Positions 25,608-34,992 are shown, counted from the stretch's first letter. The stretch: DNA of 64,000 nt from Alsobacter sp046349155 (GCA_046349155.1 JAXMCW010000003.1:186001-250000), one strand, 5' to 3'. A program made the numbers and translations. Notes: generated from the letters alone by a model not told the origin.

Positions 25608-27770
25608 ATGGCCATCACATCGGTCGAGATCTCATCGGTGCGCAAGACCTTCGGGCCCACCGTGGCGCTGGGGGGCGCGAGCCTGACGGCCTATGCCGGC
25701 GAGGTCCATGCGATCATCGGCGGCAACGGCTCGGGCAAGAGCACGCTCGCCAAGGTCATCTCGGGCGTGCTGATTCCCGACAGCGGGCAGGTGTCGATCC
25801 TCGGCAAGTCCGCCACGACCCCGGTGGAAGCCCGCGAGCTCGGCATCGCCAACGTCTTCCAGGAGGTGCTCGTCGCCGACGAGTGCTCCGTTCTGGACAA
25901 CCTCTACCTGGGAACCGACGGCCTCTTCTCGCGCCCGCTCGGGCGCGAGGACAAGGCCGCCAAGGCCGCCGCGCTGATGCGCGAGCTGCTGGGCTTCGAC
26001 CTCGACCTCGACACGCGCGTGGGCGAATTGCCGCTGAGCCTGAAGCAGTGGATCACCATCGCCCGCGCTCTGCTCTGCGACCCCAAGGTGCTCATCCTCG
26101 ACGAATCCTCGGCCGCGCTCGACTTCGACTCCACCGAGCGGCTGTTCCGCAAGATGCGCCAGCTCAAGGCCAGGGGCGCCTCGATCCTCATCGTCACGCA
26201 TCGCATCGCCGAACTGGTGCGCATCGCCGACCGTGCCACGGTGCTGCGCGACGGCGTCGACGTGGGCTGCCTGGAAAAGGAAGAGATCACCGAAGCGCGC
26301 ATCCTCGAGCTCATCGCCGGACCCGAGCGGGAGAAGGCGCAGCACGACCAGCCCGTGCCGCAGCGTCTCTCCAGCGAGCCGCTGCTGCGCGTGGAGGATG
26401 CCCGGGTCTCCGCCGATTCCCAGCCCATCCGCTTCACCCTGTATCCCGGCGAGGTAGTCGGCGTGACGGGTCTGGACGGCCAGGGCCAGGCGGACTTCGT
26501 GCGCTGCGTGGCCGGCATCCAGGCCTTCGCGTCGGGACGCGTCACGCTGCAGGCCGACAGCCAGACGCAGGTCATCGAGGACCTGCGCTCGGCGCGCGAC
26601 AACAAGATCAGCTACGTCAGCGGCGACCGGAAGAAGGAAGGCATCTTCGCCAATCTCTCGATCTTCGAGAACCTGCTGATGCCCGTCTACAAGGAGTACC
26701 GCTCGGGCGGCATCCTCAACCTCCTCAACAAGACGAAGCTGACGCCGATCTTCGAGTGGGAGTCGAGCAAGCTCGCCGTGAAGATGGGCAGCCGCGACAA
26801 CCCCATCACCTCGCTCTCCGGCGGCAACCAGCAGAAGGTCCTGATCGCGCGCTCCTTCGCCGAGAAGCCCGCGGTGCTTGTCCTGAACGATCCGGCCCGC
26901 GGCATCGACATCGGCGCGAAGCTCGATCTCTACAGGAACCTCAAGGACTTCGCAGCGCGGGGCAACGCCGTTCTGTTCCTCTCCAGCGAGATTGAGGAGT
27001 TCCTCAATCTGTGCACGCGCGTCCACGTGTTCCGCAACAATGCGATCTCCGCGGACTTCACGCCGCCCTATGACGGCCATGTGATCCTCAACGCGATGTT
27101 CGGCCGCAAGCTCACGGCGGCGCTGTTCGAGGGCGAGGAGGGCGAGCACGCCGAGGCGGCCCGCCACATGCTCCACCGCCCGCGCTACGACGACGGCCGG
27201 CCGGTGCCGCGGCCCATCGTCCTGTCCCAGGCTGCGCACGCGCCCTACGCGGAGGCTGAGTTCATCCTCTCCGCGCCGGACATTCCGCCGGGCTCGGAGA
27301 TCCCCGCGCGCTTCGCCGAGGAGAGACGGCGCTCCCCGCGCCTCGTCTGGAGCGGGGCGCCGCGGGGCACGCGCAGCTTCGCGCTGGCGATGACCGATCC
27401 CGACCTGCCCGAGGAGTTCCGCTTCCCCCGCGCCTTCGCGCATTGGCTCGTCACGGACATCCCCTCCGAAGTGCGCGACCTGCCGGAAGGCGCGAGCGCA
27501 TCGGCGCTGATGCCGGAGGGATCGCGCGAGTTCAACTCGGACTTCGTCACGTTCGGGATTCCCGGCTTCGGCCGCGGCTATGGCGGACCGTGGCCGCCCG
27601 ACCGGCAGCACCGCTACGTCTTCACGCTCTACGCGCTCAAGACGGAGCGGCTCGACCTCGACCCCGACGCCGACCTGCCCGCCTTCTCCGCCGCGGTGCT
27701 GCCCGCCGCGATCTCGTCCGCATCCTTCGTGGCGGTCTACGGGCCGGCCAGGAAGCCGCTTCCGAGCTAG
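25608..27770 (+). CDS. RbsA-type double ABC ATPase fused to a C-terminal PEBP domain
   Basis: This 720-residue protein joins two modules. Residues about 1-500 are an RbsA-like tandem ATPase: Walker A GGNGSGKST (38-46), Walker B VLILDESSAALD (about 161), and in the second half LSGGNQQKVLIARS (about 403) with VLVLNDPARGIDIGAK. The first signature is degenerate (LPLSLKQW) and the second Walker A is degenerate, the latter usual in this family. Residues about 545-720 are a phosphatidylethanolamine-binding-protein (YbhB/YbcL) domain with TDPDLP, AHWLVTDIP and GYGGPWPP...HRYVFTLYAL. No stop or frameshift separates them. The start ATG lacks a clear ribosome site. Confidence 0.9.
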   Translation: MAITSVEISSVRKTFGPTVALGGASLTAYAGEVHAIIGGNGSGKSTLAKVISGVLIPDSGQVSILGKSATTPVEARELGIANVFQEVLVADECSVLDNLYLGTDGLFSRPLGREDKAAKAAALMRELLGFDLDLDTRVGELPLSLKQWITIARALLCDPKVLILDESSAALDFDSTERLFRKMRQLKARGASILIVTHRIAELVRIADRATVLRDGVDVGCLEKEEITEARILELIAGPEREKAQHDQPVPQRLSSEPLLRVEDARVSADSQPIRFTLYPGEVVGVTGLDGQGQADFVRCVAGIQAFASGRVTLQADSQTQVIEDLRSARDNKISYVSGDRKKEGIFANLSIFENLLMPVYKEYRSGGILNLLNKTKLTPIFEWESSKLAVKMGSRDNPITSLSGGNQQKVLIARSFAEKPAVLVLNDPARGIDIGAKLDLYRNLKDFAARGNAVLFLSSEIEEFLNLCTRVHVFRNNAISADFTPPYDGHVILNAMFGRKLTAALFEGEEGEHAEAARHMLHRPRYDDGRPVPRPIVLSQAAHAPYAEAEFILSAPDIPPGSEIPARFAEERRRSPRLVWSGAPRGTRSFALAMTDPDLPEEFRFPRAFAHWLVTDIPSEVRDLPEGASASALMPEGSREFNSDFVTFGIPGFGRGYGGPWPPDRQHRYVFTLYALKTERLDLDPDADLPAFSAAVLPAAISSASFVAVYGPARKPLPS

Positions 27771-27809
27771 GCGCCCCACGGGACCCGCCGTCACTCACAG
27801 GAGGACTGA

Positions 27810-28214
27810 ATGAGTCGATACCAGAGCAGAAAGAGCTTCGATCTCGAATGGATCGAGCGTTGGGCGCGCGCCGTCAACGAGGACCGGATCCTGCCGGTGA
27901 TCGGCCGCTTCTTCACCGGGCGCTTCGTGCTGGGCGTGGACGAGACCGAGTACCTCATCGAGGTGCGCGGCGGGAAGGTGCAGCGCATCGCCGAGGGGCT
28001 CACGCCCAACGACATGGGCTACGACTTCGGCCTGCGCGCGCCCTCCAGCGCCTGGGCGAAGTTCTCCCAGCCCATCCCGCCGCCCATGTTCAACGACATC
28101 TGGGCGATGGCGCACCCTCTCCACAAGCAACTCGTGATCGAGGGCAACCAGCTGCCGTTCTGGCAGAACCTGCGCGCTCTGACGCGGATGCTGTCCCTGA
28201 TGAGACAAGTCTGA
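27810..28214 (+). CDS. SCP2-like (sterol carrier type) hypothetical protein
   Basis: This 134-residue soluble protein has AGGAGG before its ATG. Its pattern resembles the SCP2 lipid-binding fold: a strand-rich first half with GRFVLGVDETEYLIEVRGGKV, then an amphipathic segment ending in a helix with the KQLVIEGNQLPFWQNLRALTRML pattern, where SCP2 proteins carry a G-D/N motif and the tail that closes the hydrophobic tunnel. The assignment is by eye and moderate. It lies 19 bases before the alpha/beta hydrolase gene, suggesting the two act together, perhaps presenting a hydrophobic substrate. Confidence 0.55.
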   Translation: MSRYQSRKSFDLEWIERWARAVNEDRILPVIGRFFTGRFVLGVDETEYLIEVRGGKVQRIAEGLTPNDMGYDFGLRAPSSAWAKFSQPIPPPMFNDIWAMAHPLHKQLVIEGNQLPFWQNLRALTRMLSLMRQV

Positions 28215-28233
28215 GAAAGGCGCAGGACCCGCC

Positions 28234-29187
28234 ATGAACACGCATGACCCGATCGTCGGCCGCTACGTCTACGTCCAGTGCGAAGGCAAGACGTACCGCA
28301 CCTACTACGAAGAGACGGGCGAGGGGATTCCGCTCGTCTGCCTGCACACGGCCGGCACGGACGGCCGCCAATACCGCCACCAGCTCTGCGATCCCGACAT
28401 CACGCAGAACTTCCGCGTCATCGCCTTCGACATGCCCTGGCACGGCAAGTCGATCCCGCCCTCCGACTTCTACCTGATGGAGGACGAGTACAAGCTGACG
28501 ACGAAGTTCTACGCAGAGTTCATCGTCGCTTTCTGCCGGGCGCTCGACCTGCGCAAGCCGGTCATCATGGGCCAGTCCATGGGCGGCAACATCTGCCTCG
28601 CGCTGGCGCTGCGCCACGAGAGCGAGTTCTCGGCGCTCATCGCGCTCGAGGCCTGCGACCACTCGCCGGGCTGGTGGATCGACCCGCTGCACCACCCCCA
28701 CATCCATGGCGGCGAGGTCGTGGCGACCTCCGTGTTCGGGCTCATGTCGCCGGAATCGCCGGACGAGTATCGCTGGGAGACGTGGTGGTACTACGCGCAG
28801 GGCGGCCCGGGCATCTTCAAGGGCGACCTCTACTTCTACAGCGTGGATTCGGATTTCCGCGACCAGGTCCAGAAGATCTCCGGCAAGGTGCCGATCTACT
28901 TCCTGACCGGCGAGTACGACTTCGCCTGCACGCCCGAGATGACGGAGCGCACCGCCGAGAAGGTGAAGAACTCGGAGTGCATCATCTTCAGCGGCGGCCA
29001 CTTCCCGACCTCCGAGGACCCCGCGAAGTTCAAGGAGGTGGTGACGCCCGTGCTGCGCAAGATCGTGCAGAACGATCCCGAGCGCCGGGGCCAGGGCGCG
29101 GCGGCCGCGCGCGGTCCCAACGTGGCGGAGTTCCGCTCCGGCGGCCGCAGCGACCGCCCCGCCGGCCGCCGCGTGATCGACCTGTAG
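28234..29187 (+). CDS. Alpha/beta hydrolase
   Basis: This 317-residue hydrolase has an intact triad: nucleophile elbow GQSMGGN, acid in TGEYDFACTPE and histidine in SGGHFPTSEDP. The N-terminal VCLHTAGTDGRQYRHQL contains the oxyanion-hole region. No signal peptide is visible, so it acts in the cytoplasm, probably on an ester or similar bond of the imported compound. The last 40 residues are a low-complexity Arg/Gly/Ala tail not typical of the fold. The gene sits between the SCP2-like protein and the first permease. Confidence 0.9.
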   Translation: MNTHDPIVGRYVYVQCEGKTYRTYYEETGEGIPLVCLHTAGTDGRQYRHQLCDPDITQNFRVIAFDMPWHGKSIPPSDFYLMEDEYKLTTKFYAEFIVAFCRALDLRKPVIMGQSMGGNICLALALRHESEFSALIALEACDHSPGWWIDPLHHPHIHGGEVVATSVFGLMSPESPDEYRWETWWYYAQGGPGIFKGDLYFYSVDSDFRDQVQKISGKVPIYFLTGEYDFACTPEMTERTAEKVKNSECIIFSGGHFPTSEDPAKFKEVVTPVLRKIVQNDPERRGQGAAAARGPNVAEFRSGGRSDRPAGRRVIDL

Positions 29188-29248
29188 TCGGTCGAGGTCC
29201 CGGCGCGCCGGGACCTGTCCCTGAACGAGCGCCAGGTCCGAAGGCAGC

Positions 29249-30616
29249 ATGTCCGACCGCCGGGAAAACCCCAACACCTACCTGCTGGTGCCGATCGCCC
29301 TGATCGCGGTGCTGCTCGGCATCGCCGTGATCAGGGGGCCGAGCCTCGTCTCCCTGTCGGGCTTCGGCAGCGCGATCCTCGTGGCCGCGCCGCTGATCAT
29401 GGCCACCTATGCGCTGATGTCGCTGGCGGTCGCCGGCCGCGGCACGGTGGACCTGGCGGTGGGGCCGCTGGTGGCGTTCATCAACGTCACGGTGGTCAAG
29501 CTGAACGGGCTCGGCATCCTGAACGGGCCGATCGCGGTGTTCATCGTCGCGCTCGGCATCGGCGTGCTCTATCAGGTGGTGTTCGCCCTGCTGATCCTGT
29601 TCGTGCGCGTGCAGCCGATCATCGTGGCATTGAGCGGCTTCCTGGCGCTGACCGGCATCAACCTCGTCATCCTGCCCCGTCCGGGCGGCACCGCGCCCGA
29701 GTGGATGGCGGACTGGGGGTCGGGCACCACCATCTTCTCGCCGATCCTGCTCATGATCGCGATCGCCACGGCGGGCTGGCTGCTCTTCACCCTGACGCCG
29801 TTCTACGCGAACCTGCGGCTGATGGGCTATGACGAGCGCGCGGCCTATACGGCGGGCGTCCGCATCTACCTCGCGCGCATCGGCGCCCACGTCATCGCCG
29901 GGCTCTTCGTCGGCATCGGCGCGCTCTGCTACACCTCGCTGATCGCCTCGGGCGATCCCACCCAGGGCACCACGCTGACGCTGACCTCCGTGACCGCGCT
30001 CGTGCTCGGCGGCGTCAGCCTCTCGGGGGGGCGCGGCGGCGTGGTGGGGGCGCTGCTCGGCGCGGTGAACCTCTTCCTCATCGGCTACGTGCTCGCGACC
30101 TTCGACTTCGGCGCGATCCAGGCCTTCGTCACGCAGCTCTTCTACGGAGTCATCCTCGTCCTGTCGCTGCTGCTGACGCTGCTGGTGCCCGTCGTCGGCC
30201 GGCACATCTCCTTCATCTCGCCCTACGGCGCCTTCGTCGTGCTTGCCGTCGTGGTCGTCGGCATCATGCTGCAGGTGAGCACGCAGGACGCGACGCTGGC
30301 CCTCGGCGGCGCGCAGGAGGCGGCCGCGGGCGTCCCGGCTCCGCTCGGCGACCTGGCGACACGCTACTTCCTGCTGCCGCAGGCCTCCGGCGAAGCCGCG
30401 GGTGGCCTCGGGCTGTCGCCTCTCCAGCAGGTGCTGCTCGGCGGCGCGCTGGCGCTCGGCTTCATCGTGCTGGTCCTGCGCAGCATGGTGGCCGAGGCCG
30501 CCGCGCTGCGGCTCGGCCTTTTCCTTTACGTCTTCATCGGAAGCCTCATCGTTCTGCTGCTCCTGGTGGTCGGCCACCAGAGCCATGCCGAGGCGCTGCT
30601 GGGGCTGCGGCCATGA
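29249..30616 (+). CDS. RbsC-type ABC permease with C-terminal membrane extension
   Basis: This 455-residue membrane protein is longer than the usual 320-340 of RbsC-type permeases. The core (about 1-320) has the family segments SLAVAGRGTVDLAVGPLVAF, the coupling-loop region NLRLMGYDERAAYTAGV and GGVSLSGGRGGVVGALLGA. The remaining 130 residues add about three hydrophobic helices with no relative I recognise. It overlaps the next permease by 4 bases. It probably pairs with that permease to form a heterodimeric channel driven by the ATPase-PEBP fusion. Confidence 0.88.
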   Translation: MSDRRENPNTYLLVPIALIAVLLGIAVIRGPSLVSLSGFGSAILVAAPLIMATYALMSLAVAGRGTVDLAVGPLVAFINVTVVKLNGLGILNGPIAVFIVALGIGVLYQVVFALLILFVRVQPIIVALSGFLALTGINLVILPRPGGTAPEWMADWGSGTTIFSPILLMIAIATAGWLLFTLTPFYANLRLMGYDERAAYTAGVRIYLARIGAHVIAGLFVGIGALCYTSLIASGDPTQGTTLTLTSVTALVLGGVSLSGGRGGVVGALLGAVNLFLIGYVLATFDFGAIQAFVTQLFYGVILVLSLLLTLLVPVVGRHISFISPYGAFVVLAVVVVGIMLQVSTQDATLALGGAQEAAAGVPAPLGDLATRYFLLPQASGEAAGGLGLSPLQQVLLGGALALGFIVLVLRSMVAEAAALRLGLFLYVFIGSLIVLLLLVVGHQSHAEALLGLRP

Positions 30617-32031
30617 GCGGGCGCCTGCATAACGAGACCCGTCCCGCGCTGCCCTTCGTGCCGCGCTCGGCCTTCCTGATCTGGCTGAACCTCGCGCTCG
30701 CCCTCGTCGTGGCGGCCATCGGCTTCGGCCTTGGCTTCTACCAGGGCCTGCAGGCGCAGGTTGTCATCCTCTACACGGTGATCTCGGTCGCCGTGCTGTT
30801 CTGGGCGCTGAACTACGTCGCGGTCATCTTCGAATCGCGCCAGGCCCACCATGCCGGGGCGGACGAGGCGCCGCAGCGCCGGCAGGGCGTGGCCGCCGGT
30901 TCGGTGTGGTCGCGCAACCGCGCGCTCATCATCGCGATGGGCCTGCTGCTGCTGGCCTACCTCATCGTCACCGCCACGGTGCCGCCCTTCCGCACGATCG
31001 GCAACCTCATCGCCTTCCTCGTGCTCGAGGCGATCCTGCTCTTCGCGGTGAAGGTCAGCGGCGTCTTCGTGCACGGCCGCTCGGCCTTCATCGGCCTGAT
31101 CGTGCTGGGCGCGCTGATCGTGGTGAGCTCGTTCACCATCGACGGCTTCCTGTCGGCGGCCAGCATCAAGGCCATCCTGCTCTTCGCCGCCTTCCTGGGG
31201 ATCGCGTGCGTGGGCCAGACGCTGGTGGCGCTGCTCGGCGGTCTCGACCTCTCGATCCCGTTCGTCATCGGCGCATCGAACATCGGACTCCTCTACCTGA
31301 TCGGCCTCGGCGTGCCCTCCTGGGTGGCGCTGGGCATGGTGCTGGTGGTTGGCGGCGCCATCGGATTCCTGAACGGCGTACTCTCCTACCGCCTCCAGGG
31401 CCAGGCGCTGATCCTGACGCTCGGGACGGGGTTCGCGGTCTCCGGGCTCGTCCAGATCATCACGAGCATCGGCTCCGCCTTCAGCGGCAACGTGTTCGGC
31501 ACCGTGCCGGAATGGTTGCGCAACTTTGCCGCCATGAACGGCGAGACCTTCGGCCTCGGGGTGCCGCCGACGATCCTCTTCTGGATCGTGATCGCCGTCA
31601 TCGTCATCATCGGGCTGCGCTACTCGGCCTTCGGCCGGCACATCTACGCGCTCGGCGGAAACCGGCGCTCGGCCAGGCTGATCGGCATCTCCGAGTTCAA
31701 GTACTGGACCATCGCCTACACGATCAGCGGTGTCTTCGCCTCGCTGACCGGCTCGCTGCTGCTCGGCTGGAGCGGCGGCGGCTTCATCGGCGTGGGCGAC
31801 CAGTATCTCTTCACCACTCTGGCCGCCGTCGTGATCGGCGGCACGTCCCTCCTGGGGGGCTATGGCGGCTACGGCTTCACCGTCATCGGCGTGCTCGTGC
31901 TGCAGGTGCTCACCGCGTTCCTGATCGGCATCGGGCTCAAGTACGAGTGGCAGCAGTTCATCTTCGGCCTGCTGATCCTGCCGATGGTCGCGCTCTACGG
32001 CCGCTCCCCTCACATCCGATCGCAAGTCTAG
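30613..32031 (+). CDS. RbsC-type ABC permease with N-terminal membrane extension
   Basis: This 472-residue permease has its core in the last 300 residues, with VALLGGLDLSIPFVIGASN (near residue 198), the coupling region HIYALGGNRRSARLIGI and GGTSLLGGYGGYGFTVIG. The first 140 residues contain about four additional hydrophobic helices and a charged linker (ESRQAHHAGADEAPQRRQG). The preceding permease has its extension at the opposite end, so the pair is asymmetric. Translation is coupled to the upstream gene through ATGA. Confidence 0.88.
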   Translation: MSGRLHNETRPALPFVPRSAFLIWLNLALALVVAAIGFGLGFYQGLQAQVVILYTVISVAVLFWALNYVAVIFESRQAHHAGADEAPQRRQGVAAGSVWSRNRALIIAMGLLLLAYLIVTATVPPFRTIGNLIAFLVLEAILLFAVKVSGVFVHGRSAFIGLIVLGALIVVSSFTIDGFLSAASIKAILLFAAFLGIACVGQTLVALLGGLDLSIPFVIGASNIGLLYLIGLGVPSWVALGMVLVVGGAIGFLNGVLSYRLQGQALILTLGTGFAVSGLVQIITSIGSAFSGNVFGTVPEWLRNFAAMNGETFGLGVPPTILFWIVIAVIVIIGLRYSAFGRHIYALGGNRRSARLIGISEFKYWTIAYTISGVFASLTGSLLLGWSGGGFIGVGDQYLFTTLAAVVIGGTSLLGGYGGYGFTVIGVLVLQVLTAFLIGIGLKYEWQQFIFGLLILPMVALYGRSPHIRSQV

Positions 32032-32041
32032 GGGTCAACCC

Positions 32042-32731
32042 ATGTTCGGCATCCTCTTCAGCTCCGGCGACGTGGTCAGCAGCAGCCTTGCCGCCGCCAC
32101 CCTCGCGACCTTCGCGACGGGGGCGCTCGCCTTGCTCGGCCTGAGCTGGGTGTCCGAGCGCTGGCGCATTCCCGTTGCCATGTCCGGCGTGGCGCTCCTC
32201 GCCTCGGCCTTCAACTATCTCGACGCGACCCATGTCTGGCTCGCGACGCAGAAGATGACGGGCGCCTTCCGCTACGTCGCCTGGTTCACGGTGCATCCGA
32301 TGCAGGTGGCCTCGGCCTATTTCTTCGCGCGCATCGCCGGGCCGGTGCCCTCCGGCGTCTTCTGGCGGGCCACGGCGGCCGCGATCCTGATGGTCCTGTG
32401 CCGCTACCTCGGGGACGCGGGCATCTTCAACGGCACGCTGGGCGTGCTGCTCTCCATCGCATTCTGGCTCTACATCCTCGGCGAGATGTACTTCGGCAGG
32501 ATGAGCACCTTCGTGCGCAAGTCGTCACGCACCATGCGGCTCGGCTATTTCTGGATCCGCCTCATCTTCACCATCGGCTGGGCGATCTACCCGCTCCTGC
32601 ACTTCGTCGACGTCGTGATCGGCGCGGGCCACACGCCGGCGGTCATCGTGCTCTACACGCTCGCCGACCTCGTCAACCTCGTGACGGTCTCGATGATCAT
32701 CCTCGCCGTCGCCGGCCAGGAACGCTACTGA
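32042..32731 (+). CDS. Microbial rhodopsin homologue lacking the retinal-binding lysine
   Basis: This 229-residue protein has seven hydrophobic helices and matches proteorhodopsin in register. Helix C has Arg77-Tyr78, Trp81 and Pro86, the counterparts of the rhodopsin R-Y-x-D-W and TP residues. Helix D-E has YLGDAGIF; helix F has GWAIYP (Trp180, Tyr183, Pro184); helix G has LADLVNL. Three key positions differ: the proton acceptor Asp is Ala80, the proton donor is Ser91, and the Schiff-base Lys is Leu213, while the helix-G Asp (Asp209) is kept. It should not hold retinal covalently or pump protons. It is encoded 10 bases after the permeases and 68 before the flotillin. No retinal-synthesis gene is in the window. 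Confidence 0.87.
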   Translation: MFGILFSSGDVVSSSLAAATLATFATGALALLGLSWVSERWRIPVAMSGVALLASAFNYLDATHVWLATQKMTGAFRYVAWFTVHPMQVASAYFFARIAGPVPSGVFWRATAAAILMVLCRYLGDAGIFNGTLGVLLSIAFWLYILGEMYFGRMSTFVRKSSRTMRLGYFWIRLIFTIGWAIYPLLHFVDVVIGAGHTPAVIVLYTLADLVNLVTVSMIILAVAGQERY

Positions 32732-32799
32732 CCGCCCTTTTCTCAACGAGACCTCCGGCGGCGCCACGGCCGCGACGCTGACCGCAAAGGACCAGACCC

Positions 32800-34992
32800 A
32801 TGACCGGCGCAGACGCAATTGCCATCATCATTCTCCTGACGATCGTCATCGCGATCGGCGTCTACCTGCTGCACTGGCTCTACCGGCACTCCTCGAAGGA
32901 CCAGTCCTTCGTGCGCACGGGCCTGGGCGGCGAGCGGGTCGTGATGGGCGGGGGCGCCTTCGTGGTGCCGATCGTGCACGACATCACGCTCGTCAACATG
33001 AACGCGATCCCCATCGAGATCCGGCGCCTGGGCGAGCAGTCGCTGATCACGCGCAACAAGATGCGCATCGACCTCGTGGCCGAGTTCTTCGTGCGCGTCG
33101 TGCCCACCGAGGAAGGCGTCTCCACCGCCGCCCGGACGCTGGGCGGCCGCACCGACGATGCCGCCGCGCTGAAGGAGATCGTCCAGGGCCGCTTCGTCGA
33201 CGCGATGTCGGCGGTGGCGGCGACCATGACGATGGACGAGATCCACCAGAACCGCAGCGCCTTCATGCGGCAGGTCAGCGAGATGGTCGCGGGCACGCTG
33301 GGCCCCAACGGCCTGGAGCTCGAGAACGCCTCGCTGACGAGCCTGAACCAGACCGACATCGGCGTCTTCAACCCCGCCAACGCCTTCGACGCCGAGGGCC
33401 TGACCCAGCTCACCGAGCAGATCGAGGAGCGCCGCAAGCTGCGCAACCAGATCGAGAACGAGGCGCGCATCAACATCAAGCAGCGCGACATCGAGGCCGA
33501 GCAGCGCGCCCTCGAACTCGACCGCGACCTGGAATATGCGCGCATCGAGCAGGCTCGCGCGATCGAGGTCCGCCGCGCCGCTCAGCTCGCCGAGATCGAG
33601 CAGGAGAAGTCGAGCTCCACGATCAACATCGCGCAGGCCCGCGTCCGCGCCGAGGAGGAGGCCGAGCGCATCCGCATCGCCAAGGAGCGGGCCATCGAGG
33701 CCGAACTGATCGCCAAGGCCAACGACCTCAAGTCCCTTGAGATCGAACGGCAGAGGGCCACCGAACTCACCGAGATCCAGTCGCGCCGCGACGTCGACGC
33801 CCAGCGCATCCTGTCGCGTCAGTCGGTGGAGTCCGAGCGCATCGAGAACGAGCGCAAGGTGAAGGAATTCGAGATCCGCGCGAAGCGCGAGATCTCGATG
33901 ATCGAGACCGAGGCCACGGCCGAAGTGAGCCAGGCGAGGCTGGAGCGCGAGCGCGACGTCGAGGCGAGCCGCATCGAGACGAGCCGCAGCATCGAGATCC
34001 TGGCGGTGGAGAAGGACAAGCAGGTCCGCGTGACCAACGAGCAGGCCGCCGCCGAGCAGGAAAAGGCGGCCATCGCCAAGCGCCACGCGGTCGACGTGGA
34101 GCGCCTGCGTCGCGAGGAGGAGGTGCGCCAGCTCGAGATCGCCAAGCAGGAGAAGATCAAGCTCGCGGAAACCTCCGCCTTCCGCAAGACCGAGGACGCC
34201 ATCGTCGTCGCCAACCGCGAGATCGAGGAGCTGCGCGTCGCCGCCCGCAAGTACATCGACCGCTTCGAGATCGAGATGCAGAAGGAGGTCGAGATCGTCG
34301 ACAAGGAGCGGCTCATCGCCGTCATCAACAAGTCGATCGAGGAGGCCTACGCCAAGACCGAGGCCGCCAACGCCGTGAAGGCGCTCACCGCCGCGCAGGA
34401 GCAGATCGACACGGTGAAGGCGGAGGAGGTCGCCAACCGGTCCAAGGTCATCGAGCTCATCGACGCCGCTACCAAGGCCGAGCGCGAGAAGCTGCGCCTC
34501 GTCAGCCAGGCCGAGGCCGAGAAGCAGGCGACCGAGCAGCGCGCGCTGGCCACCATCGCCGAGGCCAATGCGTCGGAGGTCCGCTACGCCAAGGAGGCCG
34601 AGGGCACGCGCCAGCTCAACGAGGCCGAGAACATGCGCAACGAGGCGAGCCGCCGCAGCGCGATCTACGAGAACCTCGTGCGCAACCTGCCCAACATCAT
34701 CCGCGAGACCGTCAAGCCGATGGAGAGGATCGAGTCGATCAAGATCCTCCAGGTCGACGGCCTGCCCGGCCTCAACAGCCCGTCCGAGAAGGGCGGCGCC
34801 GACGGGGAGGGTGGCGGCGGCGGCGGCATCACGGACCGCGTGGTGAACTCCGCCATGAAGTACCGCACGCAGGTCGCCTTCGTGGACGGGCTGATGAAGG
34901 ACCTCGGCCTGCCCATCGAGAACCTCGGCAGCGCGGGCGGCATGTCCTTCCGCAACTTTCCGGCCGCTCCCGGCAAGGACAAGGACGACTGA
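32800..34992 (+). CDS. Flotillin-like SPFH domain protein
   Basis: This 730-residue protein has one N-terminal membrane helix (about 6-27), an SPFH domain (about 30-200, with GGAFVVPIVHDITLVNM and LVAEFFVRVVPTEEGV) and a very long charged coiled coil (about 205-610) rich in E, R, A and K. A glycine-rich linker (GGADGEGGGGGG) and a C-terminal segment follow. This is the YqiK/FloT arrangement that oligomerises and organises membrane microdomains. No NfeD gene, the usual flotillin partner, follows; instead a different small membrane protein does. It is long for a bacterial flotillin. Confidence 0.92.
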   Translation: MTGADAIAIIILLTIVIAIGVYLLHWLYRHSSKDQSFVRTGLGGERVVMGGGAFVVPIVHDITLVNMNAIPIEIRRLGEQSLITRNKMRIDLVAEFFVRVVPTEEGVSTAARTLGGRTDDAAALKEIVQGRFVDAMSAVAATMTMDEIHQNRSAFMRQVSEMVAGTLGPNGLELENASLTSLNQTDIGVFNPANAFDAEGLTQLTEQIEERRKLRNQIENEARINIKQRDIEAEQRALELDRDLEYARIEQARAIEVRRAAQLAEIEQEKSSSTINIAQARVRAEEEAERIRIAKERAIEAELIAKANDLKSLEIERQRATELTEIQSRRDVDAQRILSRQSVESERIENERKVKEFEIRAKREISMIETEATAEVSQARLERERDVEASRIETSRSIEILAVEKDKQVRVTNEQAAAEQEKAAIAKRHAVDVERLRREEEVRQLEIAKQEKIKLAETSAFRKTEDAIVVANREIEELRVAARKYIDRFEIEMQKEVEIVDKERLIAVINKSIEEAYAKTEAANAVKALTAAQEQIDTVKAEEVANRSKVIELIDAATKAEREKLRLVSQAEAEKQATEQRALATIAEANASEVRYAKEAEGTRQLNEAENMRNEASRRSAIYENLVRNLPNIIRETVKPMERIESIKILQVDGLPGLNSPSEKGGADGEGGGGGGITDRVVNSAMKYRTQVAFVDGLMKDLGLPIENLGSAGGMSFRNFPAAPGKDKDD

